This document shows positions 45,664 to 57,843 of a DNA stretch of 64,000 nucleotides, in pieces. Made by a program: the position numbers and the translations under genes. The stretch is taken from assembly GCA_039707655.1 (NCBI GenBank), contig CM077672.1:199182537-199246536 (forward strand), read 5' to 3'. The notes beneath the pieces were generated by a model. It worked only from the letters and a program-made list of their open reading frames with translations. It was not told the origin of the DNA and searched no databases. Numbering within the stretch: the stretch's first letter is position 1; each line of letters starts with the position of its first letter. The DNA comes from Elymus sibiricus (Eukaryota; Streptophyta; Magnoliopsida; Poales; Poaceae).

Positions 45664-45701
45664 AACCTACCCCCCTTAAGAAAATCTCGTCCTCGAGATT
45701 T
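45664..45701 (-). promoter_or_regulatory. LARD 2 polypurine tract with adjacent hairpin
   Basis: On the minus strand CTTAAGGGGGGTAGG touches the LTR. AAATCTCG (45682-45689) and CGAGATTT (45694-45701) form the same 8-bp stem and TCCT loop seen in LARD 1. Confidence 0.7.
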
Positions 45702-48285
45702 CCGGGCTTACCTCCCTTCTAAGGGGAACATACCTGTGTATGACTTGGATCCATCAGCTGTCCTGTCTTCGTCGGTTCACTGGCCTTTTAACTGCCTCTT
45801 CTGACGTCTCGGGTGTTGTCTTTCCACACAGCTACATTGAATCCTTCTCTTTCCTGGCAGGCAGACCTTTTCTCCTAGTAGTTTGTAGCCTGAGGTTGGT
45901 TGGCAGTGAGTAGTATCAACAGAATAGCTCATTTTCATGGCTTTGAGCTAGCTGCTTCGGGTTTTATTGCGATACTTCGTACACTGACTCTCATGCGCAA
46001 GACATCCTTCTTGGTGCATGGTATTGCATGCATACATCCTCGGTAGTCCCTGTTAAAACCTCTGAGCTAAACATAGTGTGGTTGTCATTCAATGCATCTT
46101 TTGGAGCATAGCCTCTTGCCTTGGTTGATGGCCCATATTTATGATGAGTATGACATGCTGGCTGCATTGTTGTGGCCGTATATGCAAGAGTCCAACAAAG
46201 ATTGATAATATCACCTTGTATGTGAAACTTTACTTTTATTGACCGTCACGGAGGTTGTGTATCCAAAACTTCTTTGTTCTTGAGGGTTCCTTTTTGTGGA
46301 CCCATCATGACCGGCCAACACGGCTCCTTGTCCGTATCATAACTTACTCCTGCATATCTTGTAGGGATTGCTGCGTTCAAATTCTTCTTTGGAGTATGGG
46401 GCCAATGTTTCTGAACACAACCATTCCCGTGTACGAGGGGCTCGCATGAACTGATCCACTGGACTACATGCTCACAACATATGCAGGGTAGGATAAATCC
46501 TTTCATAACCACTGAGTTCTGAAGCGGGTGTGTGTCCAGACTAGTTCGTGCTTCTGACAAGATTGTTGATGGTGTGTTGAAGAAGGCTGAATTCCTTATG
46601 CTCAAAGCTTTGCCAAGGTAGCGTGCTGAAGAAGGCTGGATATCGTACCCCAGAAGCTTTCCTTCATGTGGCTTCTGCGGAAGGTCAGGTGACTTATGCT
46701 GGAAGCTTTCCGCGGTAGCGTCTGAGGGAGATTGGAGTGCCATACCCCAGAAGATTTTCTTGCCAAGTTGTGTAGCGAGGAAGGTTGGGAGTCTTGCGTC
46801 GTAAGCTCCTTCCGATAGCTTGCGGAGGAAGGCTGGGTTTCTTCTACCAAAAGCCTTTCACTGTGATATGCGGTCGGACCTGTGGCGGATTCTGGCTTCC
46901 TACCAAAGTATCCAGAATTTACCCATAGTGAAGCCACAACTTGGTATAGGCCACATCTTGACTGAAGATATTTCGTTATTCATGCACACCACTTGTCCTT
47001 CCGCTAGTCCGATCATTGCTACTGTAAAGGTTGCACAACTGATGCAGACTTCGTGCTGATAATTAATTCAGAATACCCTTTGCATTCGAACCAAGTGTTG
47101 CCGGTAGTAAGCAATTGGCGGATAATTTCATTTGGTTTAGCTGAGCTTCCAGGTGTTTGGAATCCTCATTGATTCTGGGCAGCCATGAACTCATCCATAT
47201 TTCTCGCAGACCTTGTTCATCATGCCCAGAAAATTTGTATATGCATCGGTGAATTCCAGAATATGCTTTGAAATTTGTATCAACACAACAGAGTTCCATG
47301 GTTGCTCTTGGCACATTTATATTCTTGAAATATGTCTTCTGTGGATAATAAATAATTCTTGAGTCCATTGAGAAAAGACTCAAGGTTCACCCCACTAACT
47401 GAAATAATCCTTGGGTCGAGGACAGAATAATTTGCTCTTACTGGTGTCCATTCCCGATAGCTCATCAGGTTGTTCTTTAAGTGTGATTTGTTCTATGGCA
47501 AACTCTCTCAGGTACATTCTGGCCTTGTCTGTTACACACGAATTCTGCTTCTGACCCATCCTTTATTCTTGACAAATCTGGTGATAATGTTCTGAATACT
47601 GGGCAGTTGTCTTGGCTTGACTCTTACTGAATTTGGATTATTGGGTATTATCCAACCGTGATCTGGTCTTCTTAGCAGCAACTGCGGATGGATCCAGTCG
47701 AAGCAAAAGAACGGGATCGAGAAAAGAAACAAGAACCACGAAAAACCAAAAGGAAATAAAGCTCAAATTTTGCGAACCTTACACACGTGGCCAAAGATTC
47801 ACTAGTATAACTAGCCTAGCGCACTCGATGCACCGCTAAGGATTTAAGAGCAAAACCACACAATGATCCTGGTAGCAATTGGTGTCAAGCTTCTGCTACT
47901 TCCTTAGGGAACATCAAACTTGACGCACGACCATAGCCAAAGTGGCTTAGTCAACGATCCTTGGTTTATTGGGAAAAGATGGAATTTATAGGCGTTTCCC
48001 ACAGGAAACTAGATTTGAGGAGAGAAATACCATGGTTAGCAAGCAAGGTAGGGATATCTGGTTTACCTAGGGATTCAGGGCTCACGAGTCATTGCCTGGT
48101 GCGGACATTTCACACCGAAGGCAAAGGCCATGAGAGTTAGGGGTCTATTGGAGCCAAAAACCTATGGGATTGCTTTATGATCAATAGTAGCTGTGCCGAG
48201 TTGGCAAAGATGGCTGAAATCCATCTGGGCTTTCTACTGATCAAGAGGCAATGAAATCTGGCTAGGTTAACCTACCGCCAGCCTA

Positions 48286-48297
48286 GCTCTGATACCA
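48286..48297 (-). promoter_or_regulatory. LARD 2 primer-binding site (initiator-Met tRNA)
   Basis: TGGTATCAGAGC on the minus strand, 5 bases inside the right LTR. Confidence 0.9.
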
Positions 48298-48302
48298 TCC
48301 GT

Positions 48303-49021
48303 TGTGGCGCCCCGCCTGATTACCACTGTAGCCAGACGGTCGCCGCACACACCAGCCCAGGAGATCACTCTGGCATGCACTTTTACAACAAGTATCATGA
48401 ACACAAGTATTTCTATTAATGGATATATAAGTCTTACATGATATTTACAAGGGTGATGGCAGCGGAAAAGCTCTATCTAAGGCAACATGATCTTGGTGCG
48501 GCTCCAATCCACAGGGATCTGACTGGGTTACTCTTCTAGCCCGCGAATACTCTGGCTCCTCGCTAGTGGACGTCGGATCCTTAGGTGAACCTGGCCACAT
48601 TGAAGGCCGTTGAGTACTTTTGAATGTACTCGCAAGCAAACCAAACTAACATATACACCAAGACATCCTTCTTGGTCCATGGTATTGCATGCATACATTC
48701 TCGGTAGTCCCTGTTAAAACCTCTGAGCTAAACATAGTGTGGTTGTCATTTAGTGCATCTTTTGGAGCATAGCCTCTTGCCTTGGTTAATGGCCCATATT
48801 TATGATGAGTATGACATGCTGGGTTTTGGCGGCAGAATCCTGAGAATATATTTTGGGTGGCAAGGTTGGACTGGAGAGAATCTCTGGTTGGATAGGAAAG
48901 GCAAGGCTAAATGACCATCTTTATATACCCAAGAGCGAGAGAAAATCCTATAACACCGAAAAAAAGACGGGAGTCAAATCTCGCGAAGGAAAAATTGAGG
49001 AGCGAAAACCAGGGTGTCACA
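48303..49021 (-). repeat. LARD 2 right (5') LTR, internally deleted and chimeric
   Basis: Only 719 bp. The first 360 bases match the left LTR start and the last 200 match its end. Between them (about 48663-48822) is a copy of internal-domain sequence 46002-46162. About 3.8 kb of LTR including the promoter is missing. The breakpoints share CAAG and GG. Confidence 0.9.
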
Positions 49022-49317
49022 GAGAAGCAGCGATCTAAATCCGCAGCAGCTCAACAGGGAACGCACTAGCAGATAGCAACCGGAGCAGCAGCGCGAACGA
49101 GAGCCAGAGCAGCAACTCGTGTAGCTGCAGCAACCCGTGTACCAACATCAGCAATGCGAGCGAGAGTAAGAGCAGAGCAGCAGCGTGAGCGAGAGCCGGA
49201 GCAGCAGCAGCAACTCCGGCTGGTATGGACGCCGCCACCGAGGGAGCCTCGCAATGGGGGAGATCCGTCATGGAGGATGTCGCCGACGGCGCCGGCGTCG
49301 AGAGAGCCATGCCATGG
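49022..49317. other. Continuation of the DNA transposon interrupted at 29343
   Basis: Starts with the second GAGAA copy, so it joins 29343. It is GC-rich with many GCAGCA and GAGCAGC units. Open frames exist on both strands, including a Leu/Ala-rich one on the minus strand, but none can be linked to the gene at 24633-27791 with confidence. It may hold a 5' exon or promoter of that gene. Confidence 0.4.
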
Positions 49318-50126
49318 TGTCATGCGTACGACCATCTATGGGGCCATCTAGCCCCTTTGCGGTTCGACTAGGGGAATGCGCAAGCACAAAGAGCAGAATC
49401 AACAATCAACACAAAGGATTTACCCAGGTTCGGGCCACCGTGAGGTGTAAAACCCTACTCCTGCTTTATGTATTGGATGTGTTTGGGCTCAAATACAAGG
49501 AGCGCTTCTTGCCGGCAAGGTGCAGGAAGAGCAGCTACGCATGCAGAATGAGCAAAGAGTCAATCCTTGTAAAGGTTGCCGTGGCCCTCCTTTTATAGAT
49601 CAAGGGGTAACCACAGTGGCAAAATAGTCATTACATGTTGATTAGATAGCAAACAGTGCTATCATACCTAACTCTGTCGGATTAGGACAAACGCAATAAA
49701 TGCGCCGTTAGGTGTCGTGTGGAGGAGGAGCCCCGGCAAGGTTTCTACGCCGCTCGCCCAGCTACCTCCTATTATCTTGACACACCTTCTGGACGGGTGT
49801 CATTAAAGGTAATCCTCCTTCCAGCATGCTACCATGTGCCCCGACAATCCTCACCAAACTGCCTGCCCGCTCGACACCTCACAGATTAGCGACCAGCTGC
49901 CTGATGAGGTGGAGCGGAGAGGGATCAGCAAAGGCCTGCCAGCACGGAGCTTGCTGGGCCTTGACCTTGCCGGCAAGTGACGATTGCATATTTAGCACTC
50001 ACCCAAGTGCCTTATTGATGCTTTGTCTTGATCTTGATGATTTCTACCAAGCCCTGGCTCTCAAGACTGCTTCCACTTCATGTGCATAAGTCAGGGTATA
50101 AAATACCCATGTTTTATATACCGACA
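49318..50126 (-). repeat. LTR of the second Tat element
   Basis: 809 bp from TGTCATGCGTACGACC to ATATACCGACA, alignable with the first element's LTRs (GGATTTACCCAGGTTCGGGCC region, TATAAAAGG on the minus strand at 49589-49597, final ACCGACA). The following GGAGCC tract is the plus-strand view of the PPT. Confidence 0.88.
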
Positions 50127-50372
50127 GGAGCCACCGGGCCTGGGCCACACACGCGTCCGAAGCGTCGTTGGGCTAGGCCCAAACAATGCATAGACACGTG
50201 GTAAGGCATCACTGCCGTAAAATCTTGTGATGATGATTTTCTGTCGCACGCCCACGTCGCGCATTTAATGCGGGTCGCAGGAGTGGTGGAATGGAGCGAC
50301 GGTTTGTGGTAGTGCGCCTGCAAAAGCGCTTCCACATTGGACAATAAAGAGCCAGCCTCCCCGCGCCTTCCG

Positions 50373-50382
50373 CATAAAAAGG
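50373..50382 (+). promoter_or_regulatory. TATA-like box of the second antisense gene
   Basis: CATAAAAAGG, 145 bases upstream of the ATG at 50519, conserved with 7269-7279. Confidence 0.6.
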
Positions 50383-50518
50383 CACCCGTGAGGAGGCACT
50401 GCTCATTCACACCGCCCTTCGCTGCATCTTCTTCCTCCTCTCGCCAAAGCAGATCTAGCCGTCGCCGCCGCCACTGACTCGCGCCTCTTCCACCTCCAAC
50501 CTTTCCTCCTGAGCCCTC

Positions 50519-52987
50519 ATGGCGCCCAAGAAGGCTGATACAGAAGGGAAGAAACCCGCCAAGCCAGTCGACCCCAAAGCAGAGAAGCAGAAGGCGGATT
50601 TGGAGCAGCGGCGGAGGGAGAACGCAGTTTTCTTGCCGCCGGCCTTGGACAAGAACACGCTGATTTCCAGGTATGCATACATGTGGGGGAGGAACACCCA
50701 GGATCATAAGGCTCCGGTAGTGCTCCCTGCTGATACCAAGGTCGCCAGAGAAGCATATCCATTCTTCTGCGCATACTTCTACTACGGCCTGGTTACCCCA
50801 TATTCAGATTTCTTCACTGAAATGATGTACACCTTCGGGTTCCGACTGCTGGATTAACCCCAAATGCAATGACCTTCATGGCAGTCTTCGCCCATATGTG
50901 CAAAAAAATTGTCGGAGTCGTCCCCAATGTTGACCTCTTCTGCCACTTCTTCATTCCCCGCATCGAGGGTGATGCGCTTTCCAGCAGCGTGACATGGATT
51001 CCCCGAGCCAAAGCTAAGGGAAAGTATTTTGACAGGTTGCTGCATCTGAAATGGGAAGAATGGCGGGCAGAATGGTGCTGGATCATGGAGAAGGATGTCC
51101 ACAACTTCTACTTGCCGCACACAGAAAAGATTGACCACGGCAAGAATTGGAGTGATCTTGGCACCAGCGACAAGAAGCTTGGCCCGGCACTGAACCAAAT
51201 TGCTCTCCTCAAGTCTACCGGGCTAACCATTGAGATGGTAGGAGCTGATTTCCTCCGGCGACGCATTGCGCCGCTGCAGAAGAGGCAAAGGTACACTTGG
51301 GAGTACAAGAACGCCGGGGATATCATGCGAATATATCCCGGGCTGGCCAACAATCTGACAGTTATGCAACACATCACATCAGCTCTTCAGGATCTCTGGC
51401 AAGTTCCGCCTGTCGGACAATGTCGTGCCACTGCACATAAATTCCGCCAAAGATTCCATCTTGGCGATGATGCCAGCATGCAATGCTCGAGGAGTCGAAG
51501 CTGACTGGGAGCTGCCCTCACTCGAAGATGAAATGAATTGGGCTTCCAACTTGACGGAAAGGCCTACTCGAGAAGAGAAGGACCTCATCCAAGCCACTAC
51601 AGATGAAGAGTTGGCATATATCACCTATAGACAAAAAGAGGCCTTGAAGGCCGGCAAGGCTAGCGGTTCCCGGGATGCGGCAACCAATGAGGAGGAAGAG
51701 ACTCCCGATGAAGAGGTTGTCGAAGAGCATCAGGGAGAGCCTGCCGGGGAAGAAGTAGCCGGCAAAACTGAAGAAGAAGGAGATCCTCAGGGCCCGAAGA
51801 AGAAAGCACACATTCTTCGGAAAGCATCTAGCCAAGAGGCAGTGCGACCTTCCTCATCAGGGGTTGGCCCTATCGTGAAGAAGACGACCACCAGGACTGG
51901 CCAACAGCAAGAAAGTGCGTCGGCAATCAACTCGGCGTGCTTAAGCTCAACATCCACCTCCCCAGCAAGGAGTTGTCGGTGAAATTGGGTCTTCTCAATA
52001 GGCATCTTTGCCTCCACCGGCAATCAAGAGGGCCAGGGAGTCGCCTCCGCCAGTGAGATACGACCTCTCCATCCTTAGTGAGCTCGAAGACGAGGAGTGA
52101 GTATAATCATTTTAGCTTCACCAAATCTTGATTTTGTCTTGACTGTCATTTGACTTGTCTTCCTTTGTCTTCGCAGGGATACAGAACCGCTCATGCACAG
52201 GGCGAAGTGAACGAGAGGTGCAACAGAGCATGAACCAATGGCAAGTGCTGGATAGGGGGTGACTTCTGCCGATACCATCATCATCAGCCCCCAGCCCAGC
52301 CCCCTGCATGAGGTCATGGTGTAGTTCCCTCTTGCAGGCGCCAGTACCGAGGTTCCTCCTTCTGAATCTGACAAAGAGATAGGAGGAGGCCGCCAAGAGG
52401 AAGAGCACCCGGAGGTGGATCCTGCCATGGCTCCGCCATCGACTATTATCCCGGAGAGCGCTTCTCCGACAAGGGCCTTTGCTAATGATCCCGCCCGCAC
52501 GAAAATTGTCCCGGCAAGAGAAGCTGTTGGGGACCATGCAGCGGCAACCGAGGTTGCCGGGGAAAGAGATACCCTTCCTCAACGAGCATCAACAGGTAAT
52601 CCACTTGTCTTTAAGCACTGTCCAAAAAATTTGTTTTCTTGAACCTGACTTGTAAGCTGAATCACTTTTTGCTCTTTGCTTCTATTCCATCTTGCAGATC
52701 CAGCTTCTCTCGAAGAAGGGGAAATTCTTGCAGATGTGGCAGATATTGCAAAAAGTGCCGCTGATGAGGCCACCAAGATCTCTACCGAAGAGGCCGTCAA
52801 ATCTGCTATAAGGGAGGCAAGAGAAGTTAACAGAGAACTAGGGAAGTCCCCCGGCAACTCGTCTGCCCCCATCCAGACAAGCACAAAGATGGTGTTGGTT
52901 GGTGCCGACAAGCCAAACCCTGAGACTCAACCTGCCGCACCAATCACTCAAATCTTGGCGGATACCTTGACGCTCGCCGCTCCCAAG
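50519..52987 (+). pseudogene. Second copy of the Tat antisense gene, 3'-truncated
   Basis: ATG at 50519 (MAPKKADTEGKK) is preceded by the conserved promoter. The protein follows the first copy: YPFFCAYFYYGLVTPYSDFF, GFRLLD, then after a 1-base deletion near 50855 FFIPRIEGDALSSSVTWIPR and EMVGADFLRRRIAPL. A second frame slip lies near 51380-51425. Introns at 52097-52176 and 52596-52697 occupy the same positions as in copy 1 (GT-AG), and the second junction is in frame here, whereas copy 1 has slipped. TGA at 52208-52210 follows shortly after exon 2 starts. It is cut at 52987 by the next retrotransposon. Confidence 0.8.
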
Positions 52988-53790
52988 TGATACGTCCCAA
53001 ACGCATCTACGTCCCAAACTGCGTCAGCCCCGAACGGACGCTGGCAGGCTTGTGGGCCCCTGGCAGCTCCGTTTGACCTAACTCCAATGCTATAAGTACC
53101 TATTCATGCAGAAAAATATCAAAGAGAATGAATCATCGCGTTTTACGATATGGAGCCGCCGCCACCTCATGTTCTTCATCGGGAGGGCTGATCTGGAGTC
53201 CGTTCGGGGCTCCAGAGAGGGGGATTCGACGCCATCATCATCATCAACCATCCTCCATCACCAATTTCATAATCCTCACTGCCGTGCGTGAGTAATTTCT
53301 TTGTAGGCTTGCTGGACGGTGATGGGTTGGATGAGATTTACCATGTAATCGAATCAATTTGTTAGGTCTTTGATCCCTAGTATCCACTATGTTCTGAGAT
53401 TGATGTTGCTATGACTTTGCTATGCTTAATGCTTGTTACTATGGCCCAAGTGCCATGATTTTAGATCTGAACCCTCTATGTTTTCATGAATATATTTGAG
53501 TTCTTGATCCTATCTTGCAAGTTATATGCACCTATTACATGTTATGATCCGCATACCCCAAGGTGACAATAATTGGGATTCTTTCCGGTGATTGCCGTAG
53601 TTTGAGGAGTTCATGTATTCACTATGTGTTAATGCTTTGTTCCGGTTCTCAATTAAAAGGAGGCCTTAATATCCCTTAGTTTCCTTAAGGACCCCGCTGC
53701 CACGGGAGGGTAGGACAAAAGATGTCATGCAAGTTCTTACTATAAGCACGTATGACTATATACGGAATATATACATGCCTACATTACATT
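52988..53790 (+). repeat. 5' LTR of Athila-like element, first part
   Basis: Starts TGATACGTCCCAAACGC. A plus-strand TATA-like CTATAAGTA lies at 53090-53098. It is interrupted by the CACTA element after ...ACATT. Total LTR without the insert is about 1.21 kb. Confidence 0.85.
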
Positions 53791-53809
53791 CACTACTAGA
53801 ATCAGCAAC

Positions 53810-54160
53810 TTTGCCGTCCACCATGGCTGACGGCAAAGGCATGCTTTGCGGACGGAAAATTTCTTTGCCGTCGGCCAGCAGACGGCAACACGTCCGGCTG
53901 AACAAGCTCCGGTAAAGGCCACTTTGCCGTCTGCTGGCCGACGGCAAAGATGCAAAGATCTTTGCCGTCTGCCAGCAGACGGCAATGGGCATGGATGGCA
54001 CACGTGGCAGTTTAGGTCCGTTAAGGGGCTAACGGCGTGCTTTGCCGTCTGCTGGCTGACGGCAAAGATGCAAAGGTCTTTGCCGTCAGCCAGCAGACGG
54101 CAAAGCTTCTAAATAGGCCAGCCCAAACCTCTTTGCATCTGCCAGCAGATGGCAAAGTGC
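53810..54160. repeat. Left subterminal TTTGCCGTC inverted repeats
   Basis: About ten copies of TTTGCCGTC or its complement GACGGCAAA, arranged as hairpins such as CTTTGCCGTCTGCTGG with CCAGCAGACGGCAAAG. The same motif recurs at the right side (57080-57340). Confidence 0.9.
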
Positions 54161-54224
54161 CTATATTGCCCCATTTAATTCTGTTTTTTCTTATATCAAT
54201 TCATTTTCACAGAAAATCAAACAC

Positions 54225-54330
<106 letters not shown>

Positions 54331-54599
54331 CCAATATAGCATATCCAACACATATTACCAATAGTCATGAACACATATATATTCAACACATGTTACCAAT
54401 AGTAGCAAGTTTCATCCATACATATACATAGTTTCATCAATATTACACAGTTTCATCCATAGGTAGCAAGTTTCACAAAGTCAAAACAAAAACTAAAGAC
54501 AAGCACTCCATATCTGAAATTGCAAGAAATGACCTAAAACTAAATATCTATTTTCCTAAAAACTATCTTATTACTAAGATCTTCTTTGGATCTTCTTCT

Positions 54600-57060
54600 T
54601 TTCTTCCAACCTGCATAACAAAAACACTAAGAAAGAGAGAATGGGTTAGGAGTAGAAATGTAGCATTTCACTTGGTGAAATGCAATGCTGTAGGAGCCAG
54701 CACTTGAGATCAAGACAATCTTAGTTAAGATCCTGATTTTCAAAGTGATCTTAATTAGAAAGCCAAATAGAGTAAACCAATACCATAGAGCCAAAGGAGA
54801 GAACCAGCCAAGGACCCAATCAAGAAGCCACCACAATTAGTAGTAAGTTAAATGCCAACACAAAGACCACTATCAGTACTAGCTCCAGGAATTAAGCCAA
54901 CTAAAAACTAGTGATTAAAGCCAAGGATTAGACTTCATCACCACAATCAGTTTTGTCCAGTGACAATAGGTACATGTCACTGTGCAACGCCAAAAACAAA
55001 GCTCCAGGAGGAGATATACATCACAACCAGTCGACCAGACCAAGTCCCAACACATCCAACCACCAGCAGCTTAGAAGAGATAACTATCAAGGAGAGCTTG
55101 ACACAGCAAGCAGCTACTGTTAACACCACAATCACCAAAGCCACCCGTGAGGACAGCACAAACACACAGACAGCTTAGTCACACCATTCAGGCCAGTATA
55201 AATAGGGCAGCCAACCGTAGAGTAGGGTCTGTTAGACACTTGGTGTCCAAAACATCAAACAGGACTGGGCCCAAAACCATATCTGTGAGATAGTGTGAAG
55301 CAGCTAGGAGGAGCAGGCTGTCCACAAGAAGCAGGTTTACCAGAATCCACAAGACCAAGCTACAGAAGACCTCAAGGTATACTTGAGGGATTATGTGCTC
55401 AGACAGCCTGGAAGTGCCAGGGCTAGTTCATCACAGCATAGGGATAGCCACATGTAAATTAAGCCTAAGAGAGGGGGGCTCAGACCAGCATCACTGCCCA
55501 AATCAGATGTAGTATCTGTCTTATCAGTAGAAAACTAGGAAAGTAACAGCCAAAACCAAGTATAGCATCTGTTCATAGGCTATTAGAAAGAGACCAATAG
55601 GAATAGCCAAACCAAGTGGTATCTGTTCATATCAGTATTAGAAGTAAAACAACTAAGAACAAGTGAGTATCTGTTCATGAGTAAAGTAACTATAGCATAG
55701 AAGAAATAGCAGGGTAGCACCCCAAATGATTATCTGCTTTTGCAGAACACAACACCACACTTGCACCTGGTATTTTTCTGCAATTAGGGCATTGCACCCA
55801 CAAGCACAGGGGGCTAGTACCATTATAAATTGCTACTGCAAGTAATAGCAGCAGCAGCAAATAACAACAGAAGTGATAACTAATTTCCAAAGGTTAAACA
55901 GACCAATGGAAAATAAAATGTAACACTAGAGATTCAGTTAACTGAATTAAGTGACAACTCCAGGAGCAACTACACAGAACAGAGCAGTACAGGAGCATAT
56001 ATACTTCACAAATACACATAGATGGCCACTGACCAAAACCCTGACACAGCAAGAATCCATCACAGAGAGCTCCAACACAAGTTGATGCTCATCTACAACA
56101 GCTAACCACAGCTAATAGAGCCTCACATCCAACAAGATCAAGAGCTAGAGCTATGCATTAGAGATATCAGAGGTGGGGAGCAAGGAGAAGCTCACCAAGA
56201 GGAGTTGTAGCCGAAGCAGGATGCAGCCACACCATCACTACGGTGTGACCAGCAGCACAACCAACACCACCACAGCACGCCGGAGCTCGCCAGAGAGCAC
56301 CACAACGGCGGCGCCAGCGAGAGCACGGGCATGGAGGCGACCACCCAGGGGCACCGCAGCACGGAGGCGCCACCCAGGGGCACCACCGCGCCACGGCACA
56401 TCCAGCACCGCCGGAGGATCCTCATGGCGACCGAACCATCATCGGAGCACCACGGCCGAACCACCACCAGCACCGAAATCCTAACGGGGAGAAACCAAAG
56501 GGGACAACCGCAGGAGGCGGGGAAAAGAAGATCGATGCGGAGGAATCGATAGAGCTTGTCGAGAGAAAGCAGTAGAGGGCCAGGACGTCGCCGGAGACAG
56601 CCGGAGCGGCCGGAAATCCGCCGGCGTCCCAGCGTGCTGGATCTGGGAGGGAGAGGAGACGCGATGCGACGCGGTGAGAAAGAGAGGGATGGATGTGACG
56701 AGGAGGAGTGAAGGGACTCACCTGAGTCACCGGAGCAACGCCGGAGCCACGCCGGCGACGTGGTGGCCGAAACCCTAGCCGCAGGGGAGGGTCGCGCGTG
56801 GTCGCAGGAGGACGCGCGCGTCGGATCTAGTCAGAGGGGATGGAGGAGCAGGGCGAGGGGGTCACGTGGGTGTGCTGGGCGCCGTCGAATCCCGCCGGAG
56901 CTCGCCGGAATCGGCCGCCGTAGCTGCTCGCGCGATGGAGAGGGAGAGACGAGTGGGAGAGAGAGAGGGGTGGGGCCTGGCGGAGAGAGAGGGGAGAGAG
57001 AGAGAGAGGAGGTGGTAGCCCCACCTCTTTCTCTAGTGGGGTGGGGGGGCGGGGGGGAAC
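54600..57060. other. CACTA interior without recognisable gene
   Basis: AT-rich to 56100, then GC-rich with Pro/Arg/His-rich chance frames on both strands (56170-56740). A CGAAACCCTAGCCG block at 56767 looks like the start of a plant 5' UTR and could mark a captured gene piece, but no coding similarity is recognised. Confidence 0.5.
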
Positions 57061-57079
57061 GGCCGTTAGTTGGCCACTT

Positions 57080-57340
57080 TCTTTGCCGTCTGCTAGCAGA
57101 CGGCAAAGAAAGTGGCCGTTAGGTGGTTCTCGTTAGTGGGCCACCCTCCCTCTTTGCCATCTGCGAGCTGACGGCAAAGCTTCTATGCCGTCTGCTAGCA
57201 GACGGCAAAGAGCTGGCTGACGGCAAACAAGATCTTTAGCGTCAGCTCTTTCTTTGCCGTCAGTTTTCTGTAAGCTGATGTTAAAGACCTTCTTTGCCGT
57301 CAGCTAGCAGACGGCAAAGAGCTGGCTGATGGCAAATTTG
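57080..57340. repeat. Right subterminal TTTGCCGTC inverted repeats
   Basis: Mirror of the left block, with CTTTGCCGTCTGCTAGCAGACGGCAAAG hairpins (written here only as 28 bases in total at 57081-57108 and 57186-57210). A few motif copies are mutated to TTTGCCATC or TATGCCGTC. Confidence 0.85.
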
Positions 57341-57358
57341 CTGATTCCAGTAGTGATT

Positions 57359-57765
57359 GATGAATTGGAGCTATTGTGTACAGCCCTAGGTTGTGACTGT
57401 TACATGATGAATGTCATCCATCATAATTATCCATCACTGATGCAATGCCTACGCTTTTCGCATATTGATCTTTGCTAAGTTACTTTCGTTGCTGCTGCTG
57501 GTACAATCACTATAAAACTGCTACTGTTACTACTTTTGTTACTACTGTTACTATCACTACTGTTACTACTGCTATTGAAACTATCATACTACTGTGCTAC
57601 TAAACACTTTGCTATAGATATTTAGTTCTCCAGGTGTGGTTGAATTGACAACTCAACTGATAATACTCAAAAATATTCTTTGGCTCCCCTTGTGTTGAAT
57701 TAATAAATCTGGGTGAAATACTACCCGCAAAAACTATTGCAATCCCCTATACTTGTGGGTTATCA
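57359..57765 (+). repeat. 5' LTR of Athila-like element, second part
   Basis: Resumes after the ATT duplication and ends ACTTGTGGGTTATCA. It contains TACTACTGTTAC-like simple repeats at 57510-57600. Confidence 0.85.
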
Positions 57766-57776
57766 AGACCTTTTTC

Positions 57777-57795
57777 TGGCGCCGTTGCCAGGGAG
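57777..57795 (+). promoter_or_regulatory. Primer-binding site (Asp tRNA)
   Basis: TGGCGCCGTTGCCAGGGAG, 11 bases after the LTR. It is complementary to the 3' end of plant Asp tRNA with about one mismatch. This PBS is common in Triticeae gypsy elements. Confidence 0.8.
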
Positions 57796-57843
57796 CATAG
57801 TTCTATTTGTTGAGTCACTTGGGATTTATATCTGTTGATCACT

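Larger units (their letters stand above)
45664..48302 (-). other. LARD 2 internal domain, non-coding
   Basis: 2.6 kb without retroviral-type coding motifs. Degenerate repeats with GAAGAAGGCTGG and CTTATGCTGGAAGC lie at 46560-46870. The leader is purine-rich (47700-47770) and leads to the PBS at 48286-48297. A piece (45998-46162) has been copied into the right LTR. Confidence 0.8.
29344..49021 (-). mobile_element. LARD-like LTR retrotransposon 2, interrupted by LARD 1
   Basis: The left LTR starts TGTGGCGCCCCGC at 29344 and ends GGGTGTCACA at 45663. The right LTR runs 48303-49021 with the same ends. GAGAA flanks both sides (29339-29343 and 49022-49026), a perfect 5-bp target duplication. The PBS for initiator-Met tRNA is on the minus strand at 48286-48297 and a polypurine tract is next to the left LTR, so it is oriented minus. 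Excluding LARD 1 the left LTR is about 4.4 kb, but the right one is only 719 bp and chimeric. The internal domain has no gag-pol. Confidence 0.9.
49318..52987 (-). mobile_element. Second Tat-type gypsy element, truncated
   Basis: The 3' LTR and the antisense gene are present in the same arrangement as the first Tat element. The element stops in exon 3 of the antisense gene where the Athila-like retrotransposon begins. No gag or pol remains in the window. It is a different, more diverged member of the family. Confidence 0.85.

Noticed and set aside
56173..56740. Thr/Arg/Pro-rich open frames in the CACTA interior
   Set aside because: Low-complexity GC-rich DNA open on both strands, no start context or family motif.
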